From RUG572 sp964386385 (GTDB lineage Bacteria > Verrucomicrobiota > Kiritimatiellia > RFP12 > UBA1067), in assembly GCA_964386385.1 (NCBI GenBank), contig CAYLRN010000002.1:124001-188000 (forward strand): a stretch of 64,000 bases of DNA, written 5' to 3'. Both the position numbers and the translations under genes were made by a program. Shown piece after piece: positions 33,989-42,330 of this stretch (position 1 is the first letter of the stretch; the number at the start of each line of letters is the position of its first letter). The notes beneath the pieces were generated by a model. It was not told the origin of the DNA. It ran no database searches and was given only the letters and a program-made list of their open reading frames with translations.

Positions 33989-34005
33989 GATGACAAAAAG
34001 AGACC

Positions 34006-34040
34006 GGCCTGTGCGGGGTGGGATTCGCCCTGCACAGGCC
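34006..34040 (-). terminator. Rho-independent terminator, end of the minus-strand cluster
   Basis: The arms GGCCTGTGC/GCACAGGCC enclose a 17-nt loop. On the minus strand the stem is followed by GGTCTCTTTTTG. It would end transcription coming from the DUF898-like gene at 34135. Confidence 0.65.
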
Positions 34041-34134
34041 AGTTGTGGCGGGAAGATCTTCAGTCTGCCTGTAATTCCCATCGCCGGGCATTCGCAGTCT
34101 TTGTCGGCTTCCCTATTGCCGTTTCGCCGCTAAA

Positions 34135-34437
34135 TTACCGTAGGTGCGTATGGCTTGTGACCCACTGCTTCATCTTGATTCCCATCCAAAAGGAATAGAC
34201 GCCAAACGTCACAATGCAGAGAAGCCACCATTTGATGTAGTTGCCGATAAGGCTCATGGCGGTGCCGTCAAAATATGTCTGCCTACCGTCTATTATCGTA
34301 TGGTCAGCCACCCACCTCTGCCAAATGCATACGGCCCATGGAAACAGCAGCCCAAACGTACACACGCATATCACCGCAACCAACAGCGATGTGCCGACCA
34401 ATCCGGCAAGACCGCCAGTGAACTTTGATTCCTTCAT
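34135..34437 (-). CDS. Small membrane protein, DUF898-like
   Basis: A 100-residue protein with two hydrophobic segments (LAGLVGTSLLVAVICVCTFG and WLLCIVTFGVYSFW). Motifs FDGTAMSLIGNYIKWWLL and FGVYSFWMGIKMKQWV are typical of DUF898/YjgN-type proteins, whose function is unknown. AAAGGA lies 7 nt before ATG. It is the last gene of a four-gene minus-strand cluster that is AT-richer than the chromosome around it. Confidence 0.7.
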   Translation of the reverse strand: MKESKFTGGLAGLVGTSLLVAVICVCTFGLLFPWAVCIWQRWVADHTIIDGRQTYFDGTAMSLIGNYIKWWLLCIVTFGVYSFWMGIKMKQWVTSHTHLR

Positions 34438-34504
34438 TTTATTTCCTTTCTTGTTTCGCTACGATAAATTTCGGAAACACTTTTCGCAGAACAATCCCAA
34501 GCAA

Positions 34505-34542
34505 CCAGTTCCCTTGCCGCCGCATGACGGCACGGGAACTGG
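34505..34542. terminator. Hairpin between 34567 and 34437 genes
   Basis: The arms CCAGTTCCC/GGGAACTGG (34505-34513, 34534-34542) contain an inner TGCCG/CGGCA stem. No T-run follows, so it may be an attenuator or an mRNA-stability hairpin, not a strict terminator. Confidence 0.45.
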
Positions 34543-34566
34543 ATCTGCCGTTCAAAATCACCTGTC

Positions 34567-35535
34567 TCAAAAACCCTCTTCGAGTTTCTTTTCCCGCTTA
34601 CGCGCCTCCTGCAATTTTTTCTCCCTATCTTCGTTAAGGATGTTCAAGAGTTTGGCATAAATAGATGGCCGTATCATGCTGACCCAAAGTGTTGCCTGCA
34701 AGCCTTCCTCCCTCCTACAGATCTTAACCATGTCACCATTGTAGATGTATTCGCTTATATGCAGATTATCTTCAATTCCATCTTCACCCGACCATCCATC
34801 CTTGATGCCTGGGTACTTGTTTTTAATGAGTTTTGAAATCTGTTCTTGCGCCGCTTTAGCCATCTGAAAGTTCATAAGAGCCCCTTTTGTCAGCACTGCG
34901 AAAAGTGTAGCCTTATCGGAATCTTGTGGCCACAACCATAAACCTGTGTCAACCCCCTCTATTCCGGCAAATTCCTTAAATTGTCGTGGAATTGGACCAG
35001 AAAAGACCAATACAACATCTTTCAAATCTTTAAAATCACTATTATAAATACAATAAAAACCATTTTTCCCAGTCATACTCGAAGCATCAATTTCATCCCC
35101 AAGTTTGAGGGCTCCGCCAAACAATGCAAGTTGGTTTTTAGGATTGACTTTTGCCATATCTTCAGTTACCGGTGTTTTAAATTCAATTGCATAGCCGTAT
35201 TTCATGCCCAAACAAAAAAGTAATTTTTCTCCCGCATCAATACCTAACTCACTATATTTAGCATTCAAGACATCATAATCTTCTGGTTCCGGTTTCATTT
35301 CAAGAATCGACTCTTCGCCATTCTTCGCGGATTTCCCGCTCTTGGAGACCTCCGCCGATTTCGTCTCGCCTAAAGCGCCACCCTGTTTCTCTTCGTCATC
35401 GATAAACGAGCCGACGAGTCCCAAAAGGAAGAGCGCACCGACAATGATGACGCACTTCCCCTTCTTGCCGCTCTTCCAGAGGGTCGTGATTTTGCCTACG
35501 CAAGCACCCGCTTTTTCCTTTGGTGTCATACCCAT
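34567..35535 (-). CDS. Membrane-anchored protein of unknown function
   Basis: A 322-residue protein I do not recognise. Residues about 28-43 (CVIIVGALFLLGLVGSFI) form one transmembrane helix after a basic N-terminus, followed by a Lys/Ser/Glu linker to about 75. A globular region (about 80-290) contains YSELGIDAGEKLLFCLGMKYG, FSGPIPRQFKEFAGIEGVD and WVSMIRPSIYAKLLNILNEDRE. The C-terminus is a charged helix (KKLQEARKREKKLEEGF). The sequence is Lys-rich and AT-rich compared with the chromosome. AAAGGA lies 8 nt before ATG. Confidence 0.7.
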   Translation of the reverse strand: MGMTPKEKAGACVGKITTLWKSGKKGKCVIIVGALFLLGLVGSFIDDEEKQGGALGETKSAEVSKSGKSAKNGEESILEMKPEPEDYDVLNAKYSELGIDAGEKLLFCLGMKYGYAIEFKTPVTEDMAKVNPKNQLALFGGALKLGDEIDASSMTGKNGFYCIYNSDFKDLKDVVLVFSGPIPRQFKEFAGIEGVDTGLWLWPQDSDKATLFAVLTKGALMNFQMAKAAQEQISKLIKNKYPGIKDGWSGEDGIEDNLHISEYIYNGDMVKICRREEGLQATLWVSMIRPSIYAKLLNILNEDREKKLQEARKREKKLEEGF

Positions 35536-35595
35536 TTTCTATTCCTTTCTTTTCCAATCCATAGAAACCATTTCTATGAAATCATGAAATGTGCA

Positions 35596-35997
35596 TCACT
35601 CGTCATCGCCTGTCAGTTCCACGTAGCGTACAGGAGACTGGTCGCCCTTCTTGAAACAGTCCGCGCAGGATTTACCGACGAACATATCCCGTATTTCCTT
35701 TGGAGCGATAGTCCCAGTGAACACATAGCGTTCCTTTTCCGCCTCGTTTGCGACACGTGTCAACATGACGGCATCCTTTGCCTTATCCCACTTGGCGATT
35801 GAATACACCTGAATGATCTTGCCGTTGAACACGGCAGCGGCATATGGCCATTCTCCGATGTCCGCGACCCTATCATGGTTTACGCGCCAGAATCCGCGTG
35901 TCGCCTCGTACAGAAACAGCGACCCCATTTCCTCGCAATACGTGTGCGGGATGCGAACAAGCAGCATCGGCACTTGCACCTGAAAGTTCTCAACCAT
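35596..35997 (-). CDS. Small protein of unknown function with C-terminal YVELTGDDE
   Basis: A 133-residue protein. ATG 35997 (MVENFQVQVPMLLVRIP) is preferred because AAAGGA lies 8 nt upstream; two earlier in-frame starts exist. The C-terminal half RYVFTGTIAPKEIRDMFVGK, then SCADCFKKGDQSPVRYVEL, resembles a short module I recall at the end of some restriction-type and mobile-element proteins; that resemblance is unverified. WRVNHDRVADIGEWPYAAAVFNGKI suggests a small beta domain. It may function with the flanking island genes. Confidence 0.6.
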   Translation of the reverse strand: MVENFQVQVPMLLVRIPHTYCEEMGSLFLYEATRGFWRVNHDRVADIGEWPYAAAVFNGKIIQVYSIAKWDKAKDAVMLTRVANEAEKERYVFTGTIAPKEIRDMFVGKSCADCFKKGDQSPVRYVELTGDDE

Positions 35998-36162
35998 TTC
36001 TCTGTCCTTTCTTTCTTTTGTCATTATGCCGACAACAAATTTCCGGCGTGACATCCGCCATATTGGCAATTTGCCGTCGGAAGACCTTAACCCTATTCAA
36101 GCAATGCGTCAACAAATCCCCAACAATCGTAGAATCTCTTCGCCACAAATCTCCCATTTTTG

Positions 36163-37617
36163 CTACATCACTACGCATTTAGCCATCTTAACTTTCGCCA
36201 ACGCCTCCGTCATCGCCTTGGCGAATGACGGCATGACGACGCAGAACCACTTGACGATATCGTCGCGCTTCTTTGGCGAATCGTTGGAGATGACGTTTCC
36301 GTACTTCACATAGATTCGCGATCCAATCTTGCTTTCGAGTTCATCAAAGGCAATGTCTTCTGCATTCACTCCCTCAATGCGCAACTGTCGTTTAATTGCG
36401 TCTTCCTGCGCCTTCAGTTGGACGAAAAGCCGCTTGTTCTCCGCTTTTTTCTTTTTGCCAAGATACAGTTCAACGCGTGCCACCGTGCGACAGCAAGTAA
36501 AGGCGAAACAGCAGCCGGATTCGCCACATGGCAACCCCGTCCAGTAGGATTTTGTCGGCACTGAACGGTTCTTCAAATCAATCGTCCCGCCATGCGGATA
36601 CTTCTTCTGCAGTTCCGCCCACAACTCGTAATTGACATTCGCCATCCTTCCGATTTTCTTCATCGCCTTTGTGAATTCAGGCCATTCGTAAAGCGTACTC
36701 CGTCCTATCTCCTTGCCATTTTCAGAGTCATTTTTCATGTTCAAGGCGATTCTCGTTCGACACAGAATCTCCTCCGCCCGATGTCGCGGCATACGCGGAT
36801 CGACGAGAACGCCCTTGATGAATCCAATGTCTCGCATTCGGCATCCACCCTGTTCAAACGAAATTCCGCCATTGGCCTTGCTATTACAACTTATGACAAA
36901 TTCAGGAGAGGCCTTCAAAAGCACCCTAACCTCGCGCTCATCTGAAAACTCTTTGCGTTTGACGAACAAGCTTGAGACAATGGCATCCTCAACATCGTCA
37001 GGGCGGTCAGCATCTCTACTACACCTATTCTGCATTTTTTCGAGTGCATCAAGGTCGTAAATCACGCGCCCAATGCGACATTGCAACGCATCGGACGCAG
37101 ACACATTTCCATCCTTCGCATCATCGCCAACCTCTGGCAGACACTTCTTGATGGAGGTGACAAGATCGCCAACGGTCGTTTCAATGCGAACGCCGTCTCT
37201 GTTCGGACAATACGCTCGCCAAACGACGTCCGACTCAAAAGTGCCGTCCTCTTTCTTGCCAGCGACCTTTTCCCCATCAGGCCATTTTAGCATCCAGCAC
37301 TGTCCGTAGTAGTCCTGAATTGACTCACACAATCCCTTCATGCCATCCGAAGAACCCGATGCGCCAGTTGCCCGCAGCAGACAGGCCTCGTACGGGTCAT
37401 CCCATCGCGTGACGAGCGAGAGTTCGTTGTAGCCGCAGACCTTCCCATCTCCATCGCCACTGACGGTCTCGATCATCTTCAGATAGCGTTCTGCACTGAT
37501 GTAACGCACAATCCGCGTGTTGGCGGCAAGACCATACTTCTGTGGTGCGTTGCCCGATTCGTCAAACGCCGCCGTGTCGCCATTCAGGATGTCAAACTGC
37601 TCAAATGTCTGTTTCAT
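36163..37617 (-). CDS. DUF2971-DUF4268-like fusion protein, candidate defence gene
   Basis: A 484-residue protein. The N-terminal about 300 residues look like DUF2971: VRYISAERYLKMIET, a central WRAYCPNRDGVRIETTV and a KRKEFSDEREVRVLL block. The C-terminal about 150 residues resemble DUF4268: SYWTGLPCGESGC, TVARVELYLGKKKKAENKRL, FVQLKAQEDAIKRQL and a SKIGSRIYVKYG block. Both domains are found in proteins near restriction and other defence loci, and neither has an agreed activity. Both family calls are from memory of motifs. It heads an AT-richer minus-strand cluster and is preceded by a G-tract promoter 170 nt upstream. Confidence 0.62.
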   Translation of the reverse strand: MKQTFEQFDILNGDTAAFDESGNAPQKYGLAANTRIVRYISAERYLKMIETVSGDGDGKVCGYNELSLVTRWDDPYEACLLRATGASGSSDGMKGLCESIQDYYGQCWMLKWPDGEKVAGKKEDGTFESDVVWRAYCPNRDGVRIETTVGDLVTSIKKCLPEVGDDAKDGNVSASDALQCRIGRVIYDLDALEKMQNRCSRDADRPDDVEDAIVSSLFVKRKEFSDEREVRVLLKASPEFVISCNSKANGGISFEQGGCRMRDIGFIKGVLVDPRMPRHRAEEILCRTRIALNMKNDSENGKEIGRSTLYEWPEFTKAMKKIGRMANVNYELWAELQKKYPHGGTIDLKNRSVPTKSYWTGLPCGESGCCFAFTCCRTVARVELYLGKKKKAENKRLFVQLKAQEDAIKRQLRIEGVNAEDIAFDELESKIGSRIYVKYGNVISNDSPKKRDDIVKWFCVVMPSFAKAMTEALAKVKMAKCVVM

Positions 37618-37787
37618 TTCAATTCAAAAGTCCTTTGCCATTTCCTGTCGCCCTGCGGCGGCCGATTGCCCGATCATACCGACCGTTCCGCGCTGAAGCG
37701 CGAACCCGCCACACCGTACCGGCGTGACACCCAATCTGTCTATGGAGTTCATCGCCAACAATCCTATTATCCCTTGAAAACGTGTGT

Positions 37788-37819
37788 AGTTTACAATATG
37801 CCCCCCCCCCCCCCGTCAA
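37788..37819 (-). promoter_or_regulatory. Candidate phase-variable promoter, G13 spacer
   Basis: The minus strand reads TTGACG (37814-37819), then 13 G, CATATTG, and TAAACT (37788-37793). The spacer is 20 nt, three longer than optimal, so the promoter would now be weak. Loss of about three G would give 17. It points at the DUF2971-DUF4268-like gene with a leader of about 165 nt. The same design occurs at 40387-40417. Confidence 0.55.
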
Positions 37820-37989
37820 GTAAAATTTTTGGAGTTCAGATGCTCGAGAAGGAGTGAAGGACAACCGCCATGAAGATGACAGCCTGAGCCTTCACCTTCC
37901 CGATTCCTCTCTATGTCTGCATAGTTCATGTCTCTACAGCATACTCATGCTTTAGAGACAGAATATGGCACGGAAAATCAAGAAAGAAG

Positions 37990-38017
37990 CCCGGCCGGCC
38001 CTATTGGCCGGTCCGGG
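37990..38017 (-). terminator. Terminator overlapping the kinase stop codon
   Basis: On the minus strand CCCGGACCGGCC and GGCCGGCCGGG flank a loop that contains the TAG stop of the kinase gene, followed by CTTCTTTCTTG. The strong GC stem marks the end of the sigma-kinase transcript. Confidence 0.65.
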
Positions 38018-39614
38018 ACGTGACTTTGCCCTGATGCCGAAAAGCCCGCCATATCCCGATGGCGCGTCTCAATCCCCCCACAAGGCAGTCTTCATCCACG
38101 TCCTTGCCGCGCTCCACGATCAAAGGCGGCATTGACGTATGGCCGACATTCTTAAACCCCACATCGCGCAGCCTGTTTCGCCCATCCTCATTCAACGCAT
38201 CCGCGCGGCAGAACCTCTGCGCGAAATCGCCCTGTGGATGCTTGGCCGATTCCACGCAGGCGACATACCATCCGGAATGGTTTTCGAGAAACCTGAATTC
38301 TGGATACACGCCATTTGTAGGCCTTTCGCCTTCGAACAGCACCAGTATCGATGGGACTTTCGGGAATATGCCGGCCCCACGCGAGATATGCATGCTGAAG
38401 CCTGCGTCCAGCCCCTCGTCTTCAAGAATCCTTGCGACAAGCGCCTCCAGCTGGACTGCAATCGACTTCAGAATGTCGCGGCAGCCCTTTGCCAACTCAC
38501 CGCTGGTCTTCCATGTACTGACGCTGTAGGGATGCTCGTCGCGATAGGCGAAATACGCTCCCACCAGGCGGTTGAACTCGGAAACGTCAAACTGCGTCAC
38601 GCCGTTCGCCGGAACGTTTCCGCCTCGGGAATCCGCGTTGCGCAAATGCGCGCCGCTCCCGCCTGATGCGGCAGACGGGAATGACGGGGATGGGACATCG
38701 GCGCCGCGCGGCAGCGCATTGCCTCCGCCCGTCATGAGGGGAAGAACGGCAAACGCGGCCAATGCCGCGGCAAGCCACGCCAATGCAGCGTTTCGCACCC
38801 TGTTGCGTCTGCGGATCGCCGCCGCAAAGTCCTCCACCGTCGCATAGCGCTGGGCGGGTATCGAGCTGGTTGCCCGACGGATTATCGCCGCCCACGAACG
38901 AGGCGGGTTGCCGCGAAACGCCTCGTTTGCGATGCGTCCCAGCGCATGGATGTCGGCTGCGGCCGAGACTGCGCAGCCCAACATCTGCTCCGGCGCGGCA
39001 TAGTCCGGCGTCCCCGCGCCTACCACTTTCTCCTCGACTATGGATACGCCCTCCCGCGGGTACGGAGTTGACTGCACGTCCTTTATCAGACCGAAATCGA
39101 TGAGCACGGCCGACCGGGTTTTCCCGGAGCGGCGCATGACGTTCCTTGGCTTGACGTCGCGATGGACTATTCCGCAAAGGTGGAGAGTGCGGACACAGGA
39201 GCATACATCAAGGAGATAGGCGGCTATGCCTTTCTCGTCGGACGGAACGTCGTACGGCTCCAGCAGTTCCATGACGAGGAACTCCCTCCCGCAATGCCTT
39301 CCGCTTCCAAAATAGCGCGGAAACTGCGGCAGAGTGTTCTGCGCGAGAAAACCAACCTCGTAGAGAAACCTCTTTTTCGAGGCGGCGTCGTTTCTCAACA
39401 GGAACTTGGCGGCCGCAACGTCCTTCGTGACCGCATTGACGACGCGATAGACTTCGCCGTTGCCTCCGGCTCCCAGCAGACCTTCAATGCGCCAATCCCC
39501 AAACATCGTTCCAGTCGGGAAAGTCCCTTCGCCGCGAAGGGATGTCCGCAAATTGCCGGGGTTGCTTCCGCGCAGGAAACTGTCGAGGCATTCCTTGTCC
39601 GTATCACTCAGCAA
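38001..39614 (-). CDS. Membrane Ser/Thr protein kinase
   Basis: A 537-residue Hanks-type kinase. The catalytic domain spans about 40-275, with Gly-loop GAGGNGEV (48-55), Lys70 (AAAKFLL), catalytic HRDVKPRN (151-158), DFG (173-175) and GTPDYAAPEQ. One transmembrane helix (about 280-300, ALAWLAAALAAFAVLPLM) leads to a C-terminal region of about 230 residues that may be a periplasmic sensor. The first codon is TTG 39614, overlapping the sigma-factor stop by 11 nt; an ATG at 39506 just before the kinase fold is the alternative. Coupling to a sigma factor suggests that the kinase controls that sigma factor or its regulon. Confidence 0.88.
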   Translation of the reverse strand: MLSDTDKECLDSFLRGSNPGNLRTSLRGEGTFPTGTMFGDWRIEGLLGAGGNGEVYRVVNAVTKDVAAAKFLLRNDAASKKRFLYEVGFLAQNTLPQFPRYFGSGRHCGREFLVMELLEPYDVPSDEKGIAAYLLDVCSCVRTLHLCGIVHRDVKPRNVMRRSGKTRSAVLIDFGLIKDVQSTPYPREGVSIVEEKVVGAGTPDYAAPEQMLGCAVSAAADIHALGRIANEAFRGNPPRSWAAIIRRATSSIPAQRYATVEDFAAAIRRRNRVRNAALAWLAAALAAFAVLPLMTGGGNALPRGADVPSPSFPSAASGGSGAHLRNADSRGGNVPANGVTQFDVSEFNRLVGAYFAYRDEHPYSVSTWKTSGELAKGCRDILKSIAVQLEALVARILEDEGLDAGFSMHISRGAGIFPKVPSILVLFEGERPTNGVYPEFRFLENHSGWYVACVESAKHPQGDFAQRFCRADALNEDGRNRLRDVGFKNVGHTSMPPLIVERGKDVDEDCLVGGLRRAIGIWRAFRHQGKVTSRTGQ

Positions 39615-40158
39615 AGCCCTTCAACCTCTCCACGATATCGCGCAGACGCTCAACCATCCGCGAACGCATGCAGTCCACTGTATTGCGCTGAACCCCAAGC
39701 GATGCGGCGACGGCCTCTATCGGTTCGCCGTTGACGGCCGTGCGAACGAACGCCTGCTTGGTGCGGTCCTGGATCGTACCGTCCGCCAGCAGCTGCCCCA
39801 TCGCAACCTCGAACAGGCACTCCCGCCACTCGTGGTAGGACTGTTCATGCGCAGACCCGCCGACAACGGAGCGTTCAATGCGCATCCTGTCCTCAATGGC
39901 CATGTTGCGCTTCGCCTTGTCGAGGATGCATAGCGCCTTGTTGCGGAGAATGCCGGTGAGGAAATTATGGAACGCGCCGTTCTTTTCAGGATCGTACCTG
40001 TAATCAGGCAAGATCTTCGCCAAGGCTACGAACGTGTCCTGAATCACGTCGTCTGCGTCAAGCGACGGAAATCGGCTTCGAAGATAGGCCTGCATCATCG
40101 GCCGATAACGAGAATGCAGCGCCGCCCAGCGGGCATGGCCAACATCTGCCACGTCCAT
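39604..40158 (-). CDS. ECF-like sigma-70 factor
   Basis: A small sigma factor of 184 residues from ATG 40158; a TTG at 40224 would add 22 residues without support. Region 2 is YRPMMQAYLRSRFPSLDADDVIQDTFVAL with NFLTGILRNKALCIL, and region 4 is KQAFVRTAVNGEPIEAVAASLGVQRNTVDCMRSRMVERL. No extra C-terminal domain is seen. It directs RNA polymerase to a specific, unknown regulon. Its stop overlaps the kinase start, a sigma-kinase pairing familiar from PVC-type bacteria. A G-tract promoter lies upstream, so expression may be switched. Confidence 0.88.
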   Translation of the reverse strand: MDVADVGHARWAALHSRYRPMMQAYLRSRFPSLDADDVIQDTFVALAKILPDYRYDPEKNGAFHNFLTGILRNKALCILDKAKRNMAIEDRMRIERSVVGGSAHEQSYHEWRECLFEVAMGQLLADGTIQDRTKQAFVRTAVNGEPIEAVAASLGVQRNTVDCMRSRMVERLRDIVERLKGFAE

Positions 40159-40386
40159 GAGAAGCGTTGTAGAAGTATCAGGTGTTTTCAAAGGCCTCGC
40201 CCCCCTGCCGCCACCATGCCGCAAACCATCAAGCCAACCCTGACGGCATCAACCGTCAAGTGCAGAACCGCACAGATATTTCGACCTGAATTCACGATTT
40301 CTTCTTCTGTTTCTTGCCTTGACTTGCGCACATCCTGAACGCCGTCCGCGCAGCCATGCCCGCCATGACCTATAGACAATCTGTAC

Positions 40387-40417
40387 ATTTTACAAAACGC
40401 CCCCCCCCCCCCGTCAA
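40387..40417 (-). promoter_or_regulatory. Candidate phase-variable promoter, G12 spacer
   Basis: The minus strand reads TTGACG (40412-40417), 12 G, CGTTTTG, and TAAAAT (40387-40392, five of six consensus bases). The spacer is 19 nt, two longer than optimal. The layout TTGACG-Gn-7 nt-TAAA[AC]T is the same as at 37788-37819. It points at the sigma-kinase operon. Confidence 0.58.
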
Positions 40418-40499
40418 GAGGCCATTTTTGGCATTTTTCAATTGTCTTACCATCTCCAAAACAATCCGCCGCCGCCGATTTTCCACCGTTTTCGCGGCG

Positions 40500-40605
40500 C
40501 AGGAGGAGTCGGATGAGGGGGAGAATCGGCGGGGTGCGTGTCCCCACGCGCCGCCCACGCCGGGAGGGACGTGCCCCTGTGCGTCCGCCAATGCATGGGT
40601 TCTGA
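40500..40605. repeat. Degenerate mosaic-repeat palindromes
   Basis: Palindromes GTGCGTGTCCCCACGCGCC and GGGAGGGACGTGCCCCTGTG resemble the mosaic elements elsewhere but without octamer arms. The remainder of 40418-40773 holds no gene I can support. Confidence 0.55.
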
Positions 40606-40773
40606 ACAGAAATGGAAAAAGTGGCGTCCGCATTAGTCGGCACTTGAAGTGCGGTGCACATATATGGCACAATTGTAGAGATTGAACCCATGTAAAAAGA
40701 ACACCGTAGTGCCGTTGCTGTCTGGTAGATGCGGAGAATGATGGGCAAAACGGAACTTATGGAACTATCGCCG

Positions 40774-40938
40774 TCAGGGCTTCGCAAGCGGGAGCGCGGC
40801 ATCTGACTGGCAATACGATGAGAGCGAGTATGGGCCATAGTCGATCAGCTCCCACTTGTAGTGGTGGGCTGTGCTGAAGCCCATTACGCACCGAATGTCG
40901 TAGCCATCGTCCCGCCCACAAACACACAGACGCATCAT
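40774..40938 (-). CDS. 54-residue protein coupled to the DNA methyltransferase
   Basis: A short ORF with ATG 40938 overlapping the methyltransferase stop (ATGA). The product MMRLCVCGRDDGYDIRCVM, then GFSTAHHYKWELIDYGPYSL and a short tail, is Cys/Tyr-rich and not of the Arg-rich type that shadow frames produce here. No family is recognised. The overlap suggests co-translation with the methyltransferase, so it could be a small accessory or inhibitor protein. Confidence 0.5.
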   Translation of the reverse strand: MMRLCVCGRDDGYDIRCVMGFSTAHHYKWELIDYGPYSLSSYCQSDAALPLAKP

Positions 40939-42329
40939 GCGCCCATCGACAACTCCCCCTGTCTGTTGGGGATGCGTCGCCCGAGATAGGACCGCTCGCG
41001 ATTTCCGCTCTCAATCGCTCGCGAGTATGCGCCTCGCGGCTGTATTCGGGATATGCGCTCAATTTCCTCTACAGGCATACGACTGCACACTCGCCTCATG
41101 ATTGTCTCAAGACGCGCGTTCATTCGCACGCCTCGCTCCTTCGCTCGGCGCAGGATGCCACCACAGCCGACCGGGGAGATGAAAAGGGCCTCTTCCGCAT
41201 CCGTATCAATGACATCCGCGATGTTCGATTGAATGACGGTTTCTGGTATTGGAGAGACATTGATCGGCTGGTGCCGGTCAAGTCCAACAATGTCGTCGCC
41301 GAAAAGGAAAACCTCGGCCCCCCATACACGAAGCATATACGGGGCAAGAGAGAAACGGTTGGAGCGAATTCCAACGTCGCAAAGGGATTGCGCCCCAAAC
41401 AATCTCTTTCCAATCCATCTCACGACGGGAACAGCCCATGAGTTTCCGATTCCCTGAAACCTGCTTGTCCTCTTGGCGAATGCAACGTTCGTGTAGTTGT
41501 CCGGGAACCCCATCAACCGTTCGGATTCCAAGGGAGTAAGCCTCCGCAGACGTCCATCCTCCGCAACAAACAGAGAGCCGTTATAGGCGGCGGCATTGCC
41601 ATTCCATTTCGTGCCGTAGGCCGAATAGAGACAGTCCGTGTAGGAACGAAACACCTCGAACCGCTTGCCGCCCTTCTCAAATTGAAGGGGAACATCATTG
41701 AATTTCCCTAGTGGACACCCTCCATGCAATTCAAACAAGACATTTTCCGGCCTAAAGCCATTTCCTCCAGCAACAACATAAAGCCGCCGACGCTGCTGCG
41801 GAACGCCGAAGTACTTCGCGTCCAGAACCCTCCAGGCGACATTTCTCACAGGGCCGCGAACCAGTCCGGCGTTCGTCCATGCCCCGACATCTATCACGCC
41901 GTCACATCCTGCCAGCGCAGAAATAAAACTGCCAAAGGCATTGGTCTTGTCCTTCAAGACACCTTCGACATTCTCCCAAAAGACCAGGGTATCGTTCTTT
42001 CCCTTTCGCTCATCTATGGCCTCGACGATTTCAATGAATTTAATGGACAGCTGTCCGCGGGCGTCCTTAAGACCACGCTGGTGTCCCGTGACCGAAAAAG
42101 CCTGGCACGGAGTTCCGCCGCACACCAAGTCAGGACACTCAACCAATCCGCTTTTGATGGCAGAAGGGATTTTGGTCATATCTCCAATGTTTGGCGTATG
42201 GGAATAGCGCATCGAAAGAAAGCGCGACGGAAATGGCGCGACTTCAGAAAACCAGCAGAACCGATTACGAAGACCGCCCCACGCAACCGATGCCGCCTCT
42301 ATGCCTGAACATATGCTCCCAATAATCAT
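40935..42329 (-). CDS. C5 cytosine DNA methyltransferase (orphan, phage-type)
   Basis: A 464-residue enzyme transferring a methyl group to cytosine C5. Motif I is GSICSGIEAASVAWGG, motif IV with catalytic Cys75 is CGGTPCQAFS, motif VI is FWENVEGVL, motif VIII is QQRRRLYVV, and motifs IX/X are RRLTPLESERLMGFPDNYT and GIGNSWAVPV. The C-terminal about 120 residues beyond motif X are unusual and unassigned. No restriction endonuclease is recognised nearby. Upstream, one base separates it from a Cys-rich ORF (TAG-C-ATG); downstream a 54-residue ORF overlaps its stop. It could protect a mobile element from host restriction or act in defence. Confidence 0.92.
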   Translation of the reverse strand: MIIGSICSGIEAASVAWGGLRNRFCWFSEVAPFPSRFLSMRYSHTPNIGDMTKIPSAIKSGLVECPDLVCGGTPCQAFSVTGHQRGLKDARGQLSIKFIEIVEAIDERKGKNDTLVFWENVEGVLKDKTNAFGSFISALAGCDGVIDVGAWTNAGLVRGPVRNVAWRVLDAKYFGVPQQRRRLYVVAGGNGFRPENVLFELHGGCPLGKFNDVPLQFEKGGKRFEVFRSYTDCLYSAYGTKWNGNAAAYNGSLFVAEDGRLRRLTPLESERLMGFPDNYTNVAFAKRTSRFQGIGNSWAVPVVRWIGKRLFGAQSLCDVGIRSNRFSLAPYMLRVWGAEVFLFGDDIVGLDRHQPINVSPIPETVIQSNIADVIDTDAEEALFISPVGCGGILRRAKERGVRMNARLETIMRRVCSRMPVEEIERISRIQPRGAYSRAIESGNRERSYLGRRIPNRQGELSMGA

Positions 42330-42330
42330 G

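Noticed and set aside
37871..37886. Short ATGAAGATGACAGCC frame after a GAAGGAG
   Set aside because: It stops after five codons. It could be the scar of a lost gene, but this cannot be shown.
34567..42329. A complete restriction-modification system
   Set aside because: A methyltransferase is clear, but no restriction endonuclease or specificity subunit could be recognised; only candidate domains of unknown activity are present.
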